Positions 44,391 to 51,513 of a stretch of 64,000 nucleotides of DNA are shown here, piece by piece. Below the pieces are notes generated by a model that saw only the letters and a list, made by a program, of their open reading frames with translations, was not told the origin of the DNA and searched no databases. Source of the DNA: Bernardetiaceae bacterium (GTDB lineage Bacteria > Bacteroidota > Bacteroidia > Cytophagales > Thermoflexibacteraceae); NCBI GenBank assembly GCA_025056255.1, contig JANWVT010000006.1:54981-118980 (forward strand). Reading direction: 5' to 3'. The position numbers were made by a program, and so were the translations under genes. The stretch's first letter is position 1. Each line of letters opens with the position of its first letter.

Positions 44391-44402
44391 TAGCCTAATG
44401 CA

Positions 44403-44439
44403 AAACCCGACAGGTTAAAAACCTGTCGGGTTTATTTTT
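44403..44439 (+). terminator. Intrinsic terminator after nqrF
   Basis: AAACCCGACAGGTT (44403-44416) and AACCTGTCGGGTTT (44420-44433) form a perfect 14-pair stem with a three-base loop, then a T-rich tail. The symmetry lets it also serve the convergent trp operon, whose last gene ends at 44488. Confidence 0.85.
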
Positions 44440-44487
44440 GTCTGACACTTTTTGTAGTGGCAATTGTTGGCAAGCCGAGGAAAGTGC

Positions 44488-45270
44488 TTATGATTGTAGA
44501 AATTGTGCCAGTGCCGCTGCGGGATTGTTGGTTTTCATAAAATTTTCACCCACCAAGAAACCTTTAAAACCAAACTGCTGCAAGTGGTGAATTTCCGACA
44601 AACAACTGATGCCACTCTCTGAAATGCTCGGCACGCTTGCTGGAATTAGGCTGCTTAGCTGTTTAGAAACTTCTAAGCTTACTTCAAAGGTTTTTAGGTT
44701 GCGATTGTTAACCCCTACCATATCTATTTCAGGGAAAAAACTGCGCTCTAATTCCTCGGAGTTGTGTACTTCTAAGAGCACCTCTAACCCTACATGGTGG
44801 GCAAGGCGGGTGAAATTTCGTATTTCCGAAGGACTAAGCACAGCCGCAATTAGCAAAATCAGGTCTGCTCCTAATGCTTTGGCTTCAATAATTTGGTACT
44901 CCGATATGGTGAAGTCTTTTCGCAAAACAGGTATTTCTACTGCTGCCCTTGCGGCTTGCAAGTCGGCATTGCTTCCACCGAAGAAATAAGCATCTGTAAG
45001 CACCGATACCGCAGCTGCACCTGCCTGCCAGTAGCCGCGTACTACCTCTGCTACCTGTGCATGGGCATTAATGATGCCTTTGGAAGGCGACTGTTTTTTA
45101 AACTCAGCAATAATATGCGGATTGTTGCTATTTAGTTGCAGGCGCTCTTTTAAGGAAAGAGGCGTACGGCTAAATAAGGGACTGTGCTCTAACTGTCGCC
45201 ATGCAACTGTAGTGGAGGCAGTAGCTACTTCCTTGCGTTTGTGGGCTATTATTTTTTGCAGAATATCCAT
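44488..45270 (-). CDS. trpC: Indole-3-glycerol-phosphate synthase
   Basis: 260-residue TIM-barrel enzyme of tryptophan biosynthesis. Typical features are MDILQKIIAHKRKEVA, AEFKKQSPSKGIIN near residue 55, VSVLTDAYFFGG near 88, VLRKDFTISEYQI near 113, GVNNRNLKTFEV near 185 and SESGI near 215. It is monofunctional (no TrpF fusion). Last gene of the trpG-trpD-orf-trpC unit. Confidence 0.95.
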   Translation of the reverse strand: MDILQKIIAHKRKEVATASTTVAWRQLEHSPLFSRTPLSLKERLQLNSNNPHIIAEFKKQSPSKGIINAHAQVAEVVRGYWQAGAAAVSVLTDAYFFGGSNADLQAARAAVEIPVLRKDFTISEYQIIEAKALGADLILLIAAVLSPSEIRNFTRLAHHVGLEVLLEVHNSEELERSFFPEIDMVGVNNRNLKTFEVSLEVSKQLSSLIPASVPSISESGISCLSEIHHLQQFGFKGFLVGENFMKTNNPAAALAQFLQS

Positions 45271-45273
45271 TGT

Positions 45274-45480
45274 TTACACAAAAGTGTATTCGTATTTGCG
45301 AAGTTGAGCGTTAAACCTAAATTCAATTTTTCTGCCGTTAGCTTCTTGAAGAATTTCTAACAGTTTTTTCAAGCCGAAAGCACTGTAAAAGTTGCCTAAA
45401 GGCTGTGCATCGGGATGCAAGCGAACATACTGCTGTTCGGCTGCTTCAAATTGGCGGAGGAGTTCTATGAATTGTTCCAT
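45274..45480 (-). CDS. Small uncharacterised protein inside the trp operon
   Basis: 68 residues, MEQFIELLRQFEAAEQQY and then a second helix (FGLKKLLEILQEAN) and a beta-hairpin end (KIEFRFNAQLRKYEYTFV). It is soluble, with no signal peptide. It starts 28 bases after the trpD stop and ends three bases before the trpC start, so it is translated within the operon. The ATG at 45480 is chosen; another in-frame ATG nine codons up lies between genes. I recognise no family. Confidence 0.65.
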   Translation of the reverse strand: MEQFIELLRQFEAAEQQYVRLHPDAQPLGNFYSAFGLKKLLEILQEANGRKIEFRFNAQLRKYEYTFV

Positions 45481-45508
45481 AATGATAGATGATAATATGT
45501 TTAACAAC

Positions 45509-46495
45509 TTAATTCAGTAGATTTTGAAAAGCGTGCAAAGCTTTGCCACCCATGAGTGAGTCTTGCGCTTGTTGCAAAGCATCAGCAAGCGACAAGCGCG
45601 GCTGTGCCGTACGCAACGCAACGGCTGCATTGGCAAGTACCACTTCGTTTTGGGCTGTTGTGCCTTTGCCTTCTAACACTTGGATGAAAATTTTAGCTGC
45701 CTCTTCTACTGTTTTGCCCCCGTACAAACTTTCACGGGTTTTGGTGCCAAAACTGAAATCTTGTGGCTGTAATACTTTTTCGCCTTGTGTATCAATTATT
45801 TTACAAGGTGAGGTGAGCGATATTTCATCGTAGCCATCTAAACTGTGAACAATGGTAAAGTTTTTACCTGTTTGCTGATATAGGTAGCCATATTTTCGCG
45901 CCAACTCTAAGCTAAATACACCAACAAACTGGCTGGTAGGAAAAGCAGGATTTACCATAGGTCCTAACATGTTAAAAAACGTTTTCACGCCTAACTCACG
46001 ACGAACAGGTGCTACGTTTTTCATAGCCGGATGGAAAACAGGTGCATGCAAAAAGGCAATGTTGGCTCGCTCTAACATTCGAAGCAACTTGTCTTGCTCG
46101 TTAGTAAACCGATAGCCAAAATGTTCCAAAATATTAGACGACCCCGAAACCGACGAGACCCCATAGTTGCCATGTTTGACCACTTTTATGCCTGCCCCAG
46201 CTACTACAAAGGCTACCAAAGTGCTGATGTTGAAAGTGTCTTTTGCATCGCCACCTGTTCCACACACATCTATGGTGTGCATCCCTTGTGTATCGAAGGG
46301 AATACACAGCTCTAACATGGCGTCGCGAAAACCGCTTAGTTCTTCTACGGTAATACTTCGCATCAGGAAAACGGTCATAAAGGCTGCCATTTGGCTGTGG
46401 TTGTAGTGTCCTTGTGCCAAATGAATGAGCACTTCTCTCGCGGTGGCTTTGTCTAAGGTTTTATGTTCAAAAAGATGATTGAGAATCTCTTTCAT
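45509..46495 (-). CDS. trpD: Anthranilate phosphoribosyltransferase
   Basis: 328 residues. The N-terminal helical domain includes MAAFMTVFLMRSITVEEL. The PRPP site is VCGTGGDAKDTFNIST near residue 78, followed by KHGNYGVSSVSGSSNILEHFG near 108 (broken here) and the RRELGVKTFFNMLGPMVNP signature near 165. It converts anthranilate to phosphoribosyl-anthranilate. It lies 27 bases after trpG. Confidence 0.95.
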   Translation of the reverse strand: MKEILNHLFEHKTLDKATAREVLIHLAQGHYNHSQMAAFMTVFLMRSITVEELSGFRDAMLELCIPFDTQGMHTIDVCGTGGDAKDTFNISTLVAFVVAGAGIKVVKHGNYGVSSVSGSSNILEHFGYRFTNEQDKLLRMLERANIAFLHAPVFHPAMKNVAPVRRELGVKTFFNMLGPMVNPAFPTSQFVGVFSLELARKYGYLYQQTGKNFTIVHSLDGYDEISLTSPCKIIDTQGEKVLQPQDFSFGTKTRESLYGGKTVEEAAKIFIQVLEGKGTTAQNEVVLANAAVALRTAQPRLSLADALQQAQDSLMGGKALHAFQNLLN

Positions 46496-46522
46496 GGCGC
46501 TTCATCCGATAAATTTAGGAGG

Positions 46523-47089
46523 TTAATTTTTCAACCAATTTTTCAACATTTTTTCGCCATACTCAGTAATGTAGGATTCAGGATGAAACTGAACGCCCTG
46601 CACGTCGTACTGCCGATGGCGCAATGCCATAATGTTGCCAGCTGCGTCTTCGGCAGTAATTTCCAACTCGCGAGGGAAGTTTTCTCGACTGACAATCCAT
46701 GAATGATAGCGACAGGTTTTTATCTTGTCGGGTATACCTTCAAAAAGCGTATGGTTCTGTTTGAGGATGCGGGTTTCTGTGGCAATGCCGTGCACAACCT
46801 CCCCCAAGTTTATTAACGTTCCGCCGAAGGCTTCCCCAATAGCTTGATGCCCTAAACATACCCCCAGAATAGACTTACGAGCAGCATATTGGCTAATCAG
46901 GTCAGGCATAATGCCCGCATCAGCAGGCAATCCCGGACCGGGCGAAAGTAGAATTTTATCATACTGTGCTACTGCATCTAAGCTAATTTTGTCGTTGCGC
47001 CACACTTCCGGAGCCGCACCAAGCACTCTGAGCAAATGCACCAAGTTGTAGGTAAACGAGTCGTAGTTGTCTAATACAAGTATGCGCAT
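46523..47089 (-). CDS. trpG: Anthranilate synthase glutamine amidotransferase subunit
   Basis: 188-residue class I amidotransferase. MRILVLDNYDSFTYNLVHLL opens the protein (20 residues shown). The oxyanion loop is LLSPGPGLPADAG, the nucleophile is in ILGVCLGHQAIGEAFGG near Cys79, and the His-Glu pair is in QFHPESYITEYG near 168-170. It supplies ammonia to TrpE, which is not adjacent. It is the first structural gene after the attenuator, whose U-run ends 11 bases before the ATG. It could also serve aminodeoxychorismate synthase. Confidence 0.93.
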   Translation of the reverse strand: MRILVLDNYDSFTYNLVHLLRVLGAAPEVWRNDKISLDAVAQYDKILLSPGPGLPADAGIMPDLISQYAARKSILGVCLGHQAIGEAFGGTLINLGEVVHGIATETRILKQNHTLFEGIPDKIKTCRYHSWIVSRENFPRELEITAEDAAGNIMALRHRQYDVQGVQFHPESYITEYGEKMLKNWLKN

Positions 47090-47100
47090 AGGTTAGGTTC

Positions 47101-47183
47101 AAAATAAAAAGGCTTGCTGCGGTGAACAGCAAGCCTTTGAAAATTTTATGTATATAGCTTTGCGACAAAAGCCTACTGTTCAC
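47101..47183 (-). promoter_or_regulatory. trp attenuator (antiterminator and terminator)
   Basis: On the minus strand the terminator is AAAGGCTTGCTG (47138-47127) pairing with CAGCAAGCCTTT (47119-47108) around a 7-base loop, followed by a T-rich run to 47095. The alternative structure pairs GTGAACAGTAGGCTTT (47183-47168) with AAAGGCTTGCTGTTCAC (47138-47122), about 16 pairs with two G-U and one bulge. Forming it destroys the terminator. A short hairpin ACATGGG-TTA-CCCGTGT just upstream overlaps the antiterminator's first bases, like the 1:2 pause hairpin of enterobacterial trp leaders. Confidence 0.85.
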
Positions 47184-47241
47184 ACGGGTAACCCATGTAC
47201 CAGAACCAATAAGCAAAATATGTCGCACTTTGAATACTCAT
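47173..47241 (-). CDS. trp operon leader peptide
   Basis: A 22-codon frame starting at ATG 47241: MSIQSATYFAY, then WFW, then YMGYPCEQ and a TAG. Two tryptophans (positions 12 and 14) and six further aromatic residues in 22 is far beyond chance. A ribosome stalled at codon 14 (47202-47200) would cover to about 47187 and leave the antiterminator arm at 47183-47168 free. A ribosome reaching the stop at 47175-47173 would cover that arm and let the terminator form. This is the classical attenuation geometry, followed directly by trpG. Confidence 0.85.
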   Translation of the reverse strand: MSIQSATYFAYWFWYMGYPCEQ

Positions 47242-47248
47242 TGCATTG

Positions 47249-47280
47249 CAAATTAGAACAAGGCATCTCAAAATTCCAAA
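47249..47280 (-). promoter_or_regulatory. Putative trp operon promoter
   Basis: On the minus strand TTTG (47280-47277) and TAATTTG (47255-47249) resemble -33 and -7 elements, the latter one base short of consensus, with a 21-base gap. If used, transcription would begin only a few bases before the leader ATG, giving an almost leaderless start. A promoter further up cannot be excluded. Confidence 0.35.
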
Positions 47281-47501
47281 TTTCTTGGCTTAATTTTTTC
47301 ACGGCAAAGAGCTACCTTATAAATGTGCGCTATGCGAGTAAGTATTTGAAAGGGGCTATTGCAACGGAGGCGTGCCACGTCGCCATTTTTGATGTAGTCA
47401 ACCAACAGCGAAAAGTTACTTGCGACAACGTCGTTGCAAACAGGTATAAGGAATCTGCTGCAATACAAATTGCCAAAGAGCGCTGCACAATGTAGAGTAG
47501 C

Positions 47502-47681
47502 TTAATTAACCAACCAAACTCCCAGAAAAGCACCCGATATTTTCCCTATCCATGAAAAAATAGCATTTTCAGGGGCATTGGGGTCGCTGTTGATGCGACC
47601 AAACAGAGCATATAAAATTCCACCGATAATAAATTCGCCGGCAAAATAGCCTATCAGGCATGCAATAAAACTGATTAGCAT
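47502..47681 (-). CDS. Small membrane protein (59 residues)
   Basis: An open frame from ATG 47681: a first hydrophobic segment (FIACLIGYFAGEFIIGGILY), a short polar loop with GRINSDPNAPENA, and a second segment (ISGAFLGVWLVN). The amphipathic arrangement, the glycines and the Phe/Ile/Leu content look like a genuine small inner-membrane protein. I recognise no family. It lies upstream of the trp leader on the same strand, about 260 bases away, and divergent from tamL. Confidence 0.6.
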   Translation of the reverse strand: MLISFIACLIGYFAGEFIIGGILYALFGRINSDPNAPENAIFSWIGKISGAFLGVWLVN

Positions 47682-47802
47682 TGTTTCAAACGTTGTTCAA
47701 TGCTTTATTTCACTCAGCAAGCAAACGTGCCTTGCTTTTTTGAAAAATTTTTATTGGTCTGCTACCACACCTGTATAAGCTGATAAAGACGTCTTAAATT
47801 GG

Positions 47803-47810
47803 TACTTTTG
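47803..47810 (+). promoter_or_regulatory. Putative tamL promoter -7 element
   Basis: TACTTTTG matches TAnnTTTG exactly, 26 bases before the start at 47837. The -33 zone is weak. Confidence 0.4.
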
Positions 47811-47836
47811 TCAGTCAAAACATCTGTTCGGCACGC

Positions 47837-50245
47837 ATGATTCGCTGTTGCTTGCTCATCATAATAATCTGTTGTTCGGTCAGTTGCACAGGAGTTCGCT
47901 ACTTGCAGCCCCATGAGCAATTGCTTTACAGCCAAAGTGTTAAAGGTAACCGGCACATCCCAACCGATGAATTGGAAGCCTTTTACAGACAACGCCCTAA
48001 TCGCAAGTTGCTGTTTTTTGCTTTTTCGCCTTATCTGATTGCCTACTACGAAGGCAGAAAGCCTTATGAGCGCAAACTACCTGCAAAACAGGCAGAACTT
48101 GCTAGTCGAGAAGCATATTATGAACGCCTTTTAGAGGACACTACACTGGATTTCCGAAAAGAGCGAAAAATTTTAGCTAAGCGCGATAAGGAATTGGGCA
48201 AATTGCGCCGTTGGATTGAGGAAGGCAACTGGCTTATGCGCTCGGTAGGTGAAAAGCCTGTCATTTTTGATTCGATGCTGATGTATCGTACAGCACAACA
48301 GATGCAATTGGCAATTAGGCAACGCGGATTTTTTTCAGCACAAGTGCGTCCTGTTTATCGCATCAAAAACCGCTTGGCTACGGTGGTTTATCAGGTGCAG
48401 GAAGGCAATGCGCATACTATCAACCGAGTTTGGTATGCAAGTGCCGACACAGTGCTGCTGCGCATTGTACAACAAGATACACTCAGAAGTTTGATACACA
48501 GCAATATGCGCTACGACGAAGGCGTTTTTGCTCAGGAACGAGAGCGTATTACACGACACCTGCGCAACAATGGTTACCATGAATTCACGCGCGACTTTGT
48601 ATTTTTTGATGTGGACACTGCTATTGGAAAGCCTTATCGTGCCGACCTGCGCATCACCATAGAAACGCTCAACGAGCATACCATGCATCGAAGGTTTTCT
48701 ATTGGGCAAGTAGAAATGATTACTGACATCAACACGGAAAGTGAGCGCCCTGCACGCGACACGTTGGTTTACAAAGGTTTGCGCATCGTTTCTTTTAATA
48801 CCGATTTATATTCGCCCAAGCTTTTAGAAGACCGCATCCGTTTAAAGCCCTTTCAGTTGAGCAGTCAGGCTGATGCGGAAGAAACACAGCGCGCCTTGGC
48901 AGGTTTAGACATGTTTAAGTTTGTCAATATTGTGCAAGATACCAGCGGAGGCATGCTTAAGCCCCGCATTTTGGTAAGTCCCTTGCCCGTAAACGAAGTG
49001 AATGTGGAAGGAGGCTTCAACGTGGCGCAAGCATTGCCAGGTCCGTTTTTTAGTGCTTCTTGGCGCAATCGCAACATTTTTCATGGCTGCGAAATTGTTG
49101 AGGTGCGTGCACGCGGCTCTTTGGAAGCACAAGGCAGTGCTGCTGAGGTACAAAACACCTACAATGCACAGGAACTCAGCTTAAACGCCAGCATTGCCTT
49201 CCCCAAGCTAATTTTCCCTATCAGTTTAGAAAAGAAGCGCGCCCTAAGCATTTTCAATCCCAAAACCAAACTTACCTCAGGCTATACCTTTATCCGCAGA
49301 CCCGAGTATGACCGCTTGAACTTTCAGTCTACTTTCAATTACGAATGGACTAACTTGCGCAATAAGCAGTTCACATTTACTCCCTTAGACCTCACCATTG
49401 TCAATACGCCGCGCTACCAAGACGATTTCATTGAGTATTTGCTCCAATTAGCTGCCGGTGGCAACACGCTTTTGCGAAGTTTTAGCCGTTTACTAGTATC
49501 GAGCATGTCTGCCAATTTTGTGTATTCTAACACACAGCGCCGCGATGCAGTGTACTTCCGGCTTTTTGGTGAATCGGGAGGAACTACTCTCAACTTGCTA
49601 AACAGCGACTTTTTGCGCAACAATACTACCCTGTTTGGCTTGGAATATTTCCGATTTGTCAAACTCAATGCCGAAGGCAGGTATTATTTGCCATTAAGCA
49701 AAGAAACTACCCTTGCCATGCGGGCAAACGTAGGAGTAGCCAATCCATACGGACAAACTGAGGATGCCCGCAGTACGGTATTGCCTTACGAAAAATACTT
49801 TTTTACAGGTGGTAGCAACAGCATTCGTGCTTGGCGACCGCGCCGCTTGGGTCCGGGTAGCTATACGCCTCCGTTTGATGAAAACACAGGCTTGTTTGAC
49901 CTGCGCTTTGAGCAACCCGGAGAGCTGCTATTGGAAATGAATGTAGAGCTGCGCACTAAATTATTTGGCTTTGTCAATGGTGCTTTGTTTGTAGATGCTG
50001 GAAATGTGTGGATGCTCACTCCTGATTCGCGTCCGGGTTCTGATTTTCGACTCAATCGATTTGTCCAAGAGATAGCCGTAGGAACAGGTGCAGGGCTGCG
50101 CATGGATTTTTCTATTGTTATTTTGCGGTTCGACTTAGGCTTGCGCGTATGGGACCCAGCTTTTCCTTTGCAACAGCGCTTCGTATTAGGCAGAGAAGCC
50201 TTGCGCAATCCGGTTTTCAATATTGGTATTGGTTATCCTTTCTAA
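47837..50245 (+). CDS. TamL-type BamA-family outer-membrane protein
   Basis: 802 residues. The hydrophobic, cysteine-rich N-terminus (LLIIIICCSVSCTGVRYL) has a candidate lipidation Cys17. POTRA-like repeats follow at about 130-420 (MRYDEGVFAQERERITRHL, VNVEGGFNVAQALPG), then a C-terminal BamA barrel with the GGSNSIRAWRPRRLGPGS loop-6 motif near residue 660 and a final aromatic residue (NIGIGYPF). This is the lipid-anchored TamA variant described in Bacteroidota, thought to help insert outer-membrane proteins. TamB is not next to it here. The last four bases overlap the convergent SGNH gene. Confidence 0.88.
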   Translation: MIRCCLLIIIICCSVSCTGVRYLQPHEQLLYSQSVKGNRHIPTDELEAFYRQRPNRKLLFFAFSPYLIAYYEGRKPYERKLPAKQAELASREAYYERLLEDTTLDFRKERKILAKRDKELGKLRRWIEEGNWLMRSVGEKPVIFDSMLMYRTAQQMQLAIRQRGFFSAQVRPVYRIKNRLATVVYQVQEGNAHTINRVWYASADTVLLRIVQQDTLRSLIHSNMRYDEGVFAQERERITRHLRNNGYHEFTRDFVFFDVDTAIGKPYRADLRITIETLNEHTMHRRFSIGQVEMITDINTESERPARDTLVYKGLRIVSFNTDLYSPKLLEDRIRLKPFQLSSQADAEETQRALAGLDMFKFVNIVQDTSGGMLKPRILVSPLPVNEVNVEGGFNVAQALPGPFFSASWRNRNIFHGCEIVEVRARGSLEAQGSAAEVQNTYNAQELSLNASIAFPKLIFPISLEKKRALSIFNPKTKLTSGYTFIRRPEYDRLNFQSTFNYEWTNLRNKQFTFTPLDLTIVNTPRYQDDFIEYLLQLAAGGNTLLRSFSRLLVSSMSANFVYSNTQRRDAVYFRLFGESGGTTLNLLNSDFLRNNTTLFGLEYFRFVKLNAEGRYYLPLSKETTLAMRANVGVANPYGQTEDARSTVLPYEKYFFTGGSNSIRAWRPRRLGPGSYTPPFDENTGLFDLRFEQPGELLLEMNVELRTKLFGFVNGALFVDAGNVWMLTPDSRPGSDFRLNRFVQEIAVGTGAGLRMDFSIVILRFDLGLRVWDPAFPLQQRFVLGREALRNPVFNIGIGYPF

Positions 50246-51513
50246 GGTTGATTTTTAGCCCAATAGCGCCGATAGGCATCCATCATTGCCTCATAGAGCA
50301 GTTCTCCTTGAAAGGCATACCCTTTTGGCGTTAAGTGCAGCCGGTCGGCAGTAGCAAGCTGACTACGCAACCAATGGTCAACTGAGCGCAGCCCTCCCAT
50401 CACCGTATAAAAATCCCATACGGCTACTCCTGTTTCTGCTGCTACTTGCAGAATCATTTCGCGCACTTTGTTGTTGTTCAGGTTTATGTAACGGCGTGCT
50501 CGGTAGGCGTCGCCGGGAGTTGTAAGTAAGATAGAGGCGCGTGGATAAGCACGTTTAATGAGGTTTACCATGAAGCGCATGTTGCTAAGAAAAAGCTCTG
50601 CATCAAACTTCACCACATGCGCATCGTTAGTACCTAAGGAAACAATTACCAAGTCGGGTTTGAGTGCGCGCAGTTGGCGGTCAAAATCTTCGCATCGGAA
50701 ATAGGTAGATACTTCTGCACCATTGATGCCCGCACTGCTGTACACAATGCCCGCTCGGTCGTTTTCTAATGAAAAGCCTTGTAATACAAATTGGGTTTGG
50801 GTTGGCTCTGAGCGCGTTAGCTTAATGGTTATTTCTTCTTGTGGCTTGTTGAATTCAAACTCAACAAAGCCCTCGCGGCTCATGTAGCTCGATACCAACT
50901 CAGCAGGATTGGCCACTACCATTACATTGAAAGAAGATTTGTCGAAAACTGGGTAAAAGATTTTAACGCGGGTAATTTCATAAAACGCTGCATTTTGCTC
51001 TCGGTTTGGACTAATGGTAAGAGTGGCACTGGGGTCTTTGGTTACGGCTACTACGCCTGCTAAGCCCCATTGGGCATAGGTATCGCGTTTGATACTTCGG
51101 ATGCCTTCCCACTTGCCCTGATAGCTGACGGCATAGTTTTGTGGGTTGTTAGTACCCGCTGCTGCATATGGGAACACAAAGCCTCGCCCACCATTGCCAA
51201 AATAGCCTGTCAGTTGCATCAGGTCGCGCACCCTGCCAGAGAAAATATCTGCCTGAATGTGTGAGTCGCCTATGTGTACAATGTGCACTTTGCGTTTGAT
51301 ACCAGACTCTAACTGCTTGGCAGCTAAAAAGAAATTCCGCATTCCCTCTCCGTTAGGATTAGGCTGTAAGATAGTGTTAGCTGCATAGTTAATAAATCGG
51401 TAGGGTTGCCCGAATAATGAAAAGGCAACTGAACAACATCCGGCAACCAGCAGTCCGATACAGGTTAATTGTGTTTTACTGAGCAATTTGATTCCTGCTT
51501 TTATAGTGTTCAT
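50242..51513 (-). CDS. SGNH/GDSL hydrolase-like exported protein 2
   Basis: 423 residues with an N-terminal signal (TCIGLLVAGCCSVAFSLFG). SGNH features are present: block I IVHIGDSHIQADIFSGR near residue 80, block III LVIVSLGTNDAHVV near 290 and the C-terminal DRLHLTPKGYAF near 395 with Asp and His. A jelly-roll-like insert lies between blocks I and III. Relatives act as acetyltransferases or esterases on exported polysaccharide, usually with an MBOAT protein, which is absent here. The start overlaps the preceding SGNH gene by 38 bases. Confidence 0.85.
   Translation of the reverse strand: MNTIKAGIKLLSKTQLTCIGLLVAGCCSVAFSLFGQPYRFINYAANTILQPNPNGEGMRNFFLAAKQLESGIKRKVHIVHIGDSHIQADIFSGRVRDLMQLTGYFGNGGRGFVFPYAAAGTNNPQNYAVSYQGKWEGIRSIKRDTYAQWGLAGVVAVTKDPSATLTISPNREQNAAFYEITRVKIFYPVFDKSSFNVMVVANPAELVSSYMSREGFVEFEFNKPQEEITIKLTRSEPTQTQFVLQGFSLENDRAGIVYSSAGINGAEVSTYFRCEDFDRQLRALKPDLVIVSLGTNDAHVVKFDAELFLSNMRFMVNLIKRAYPRASILLTTPGDAYRARRYINLNNNKVREMILQVAAETGVAVWDFYTVMGGLRSVDHWLRSQLATADRLHLTPKGYAFQGELLYEAMMDAYRRYWAKNQP

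Noticed and set aside
46983..47228. 81-codon frame covering the trp leader region
   Set aside because: It runs through the terminator and into trpG in another frame; the 22-codon frame with Trp-Phe-Trp and a stop in the antiterminator arm is the one that fits regulation.
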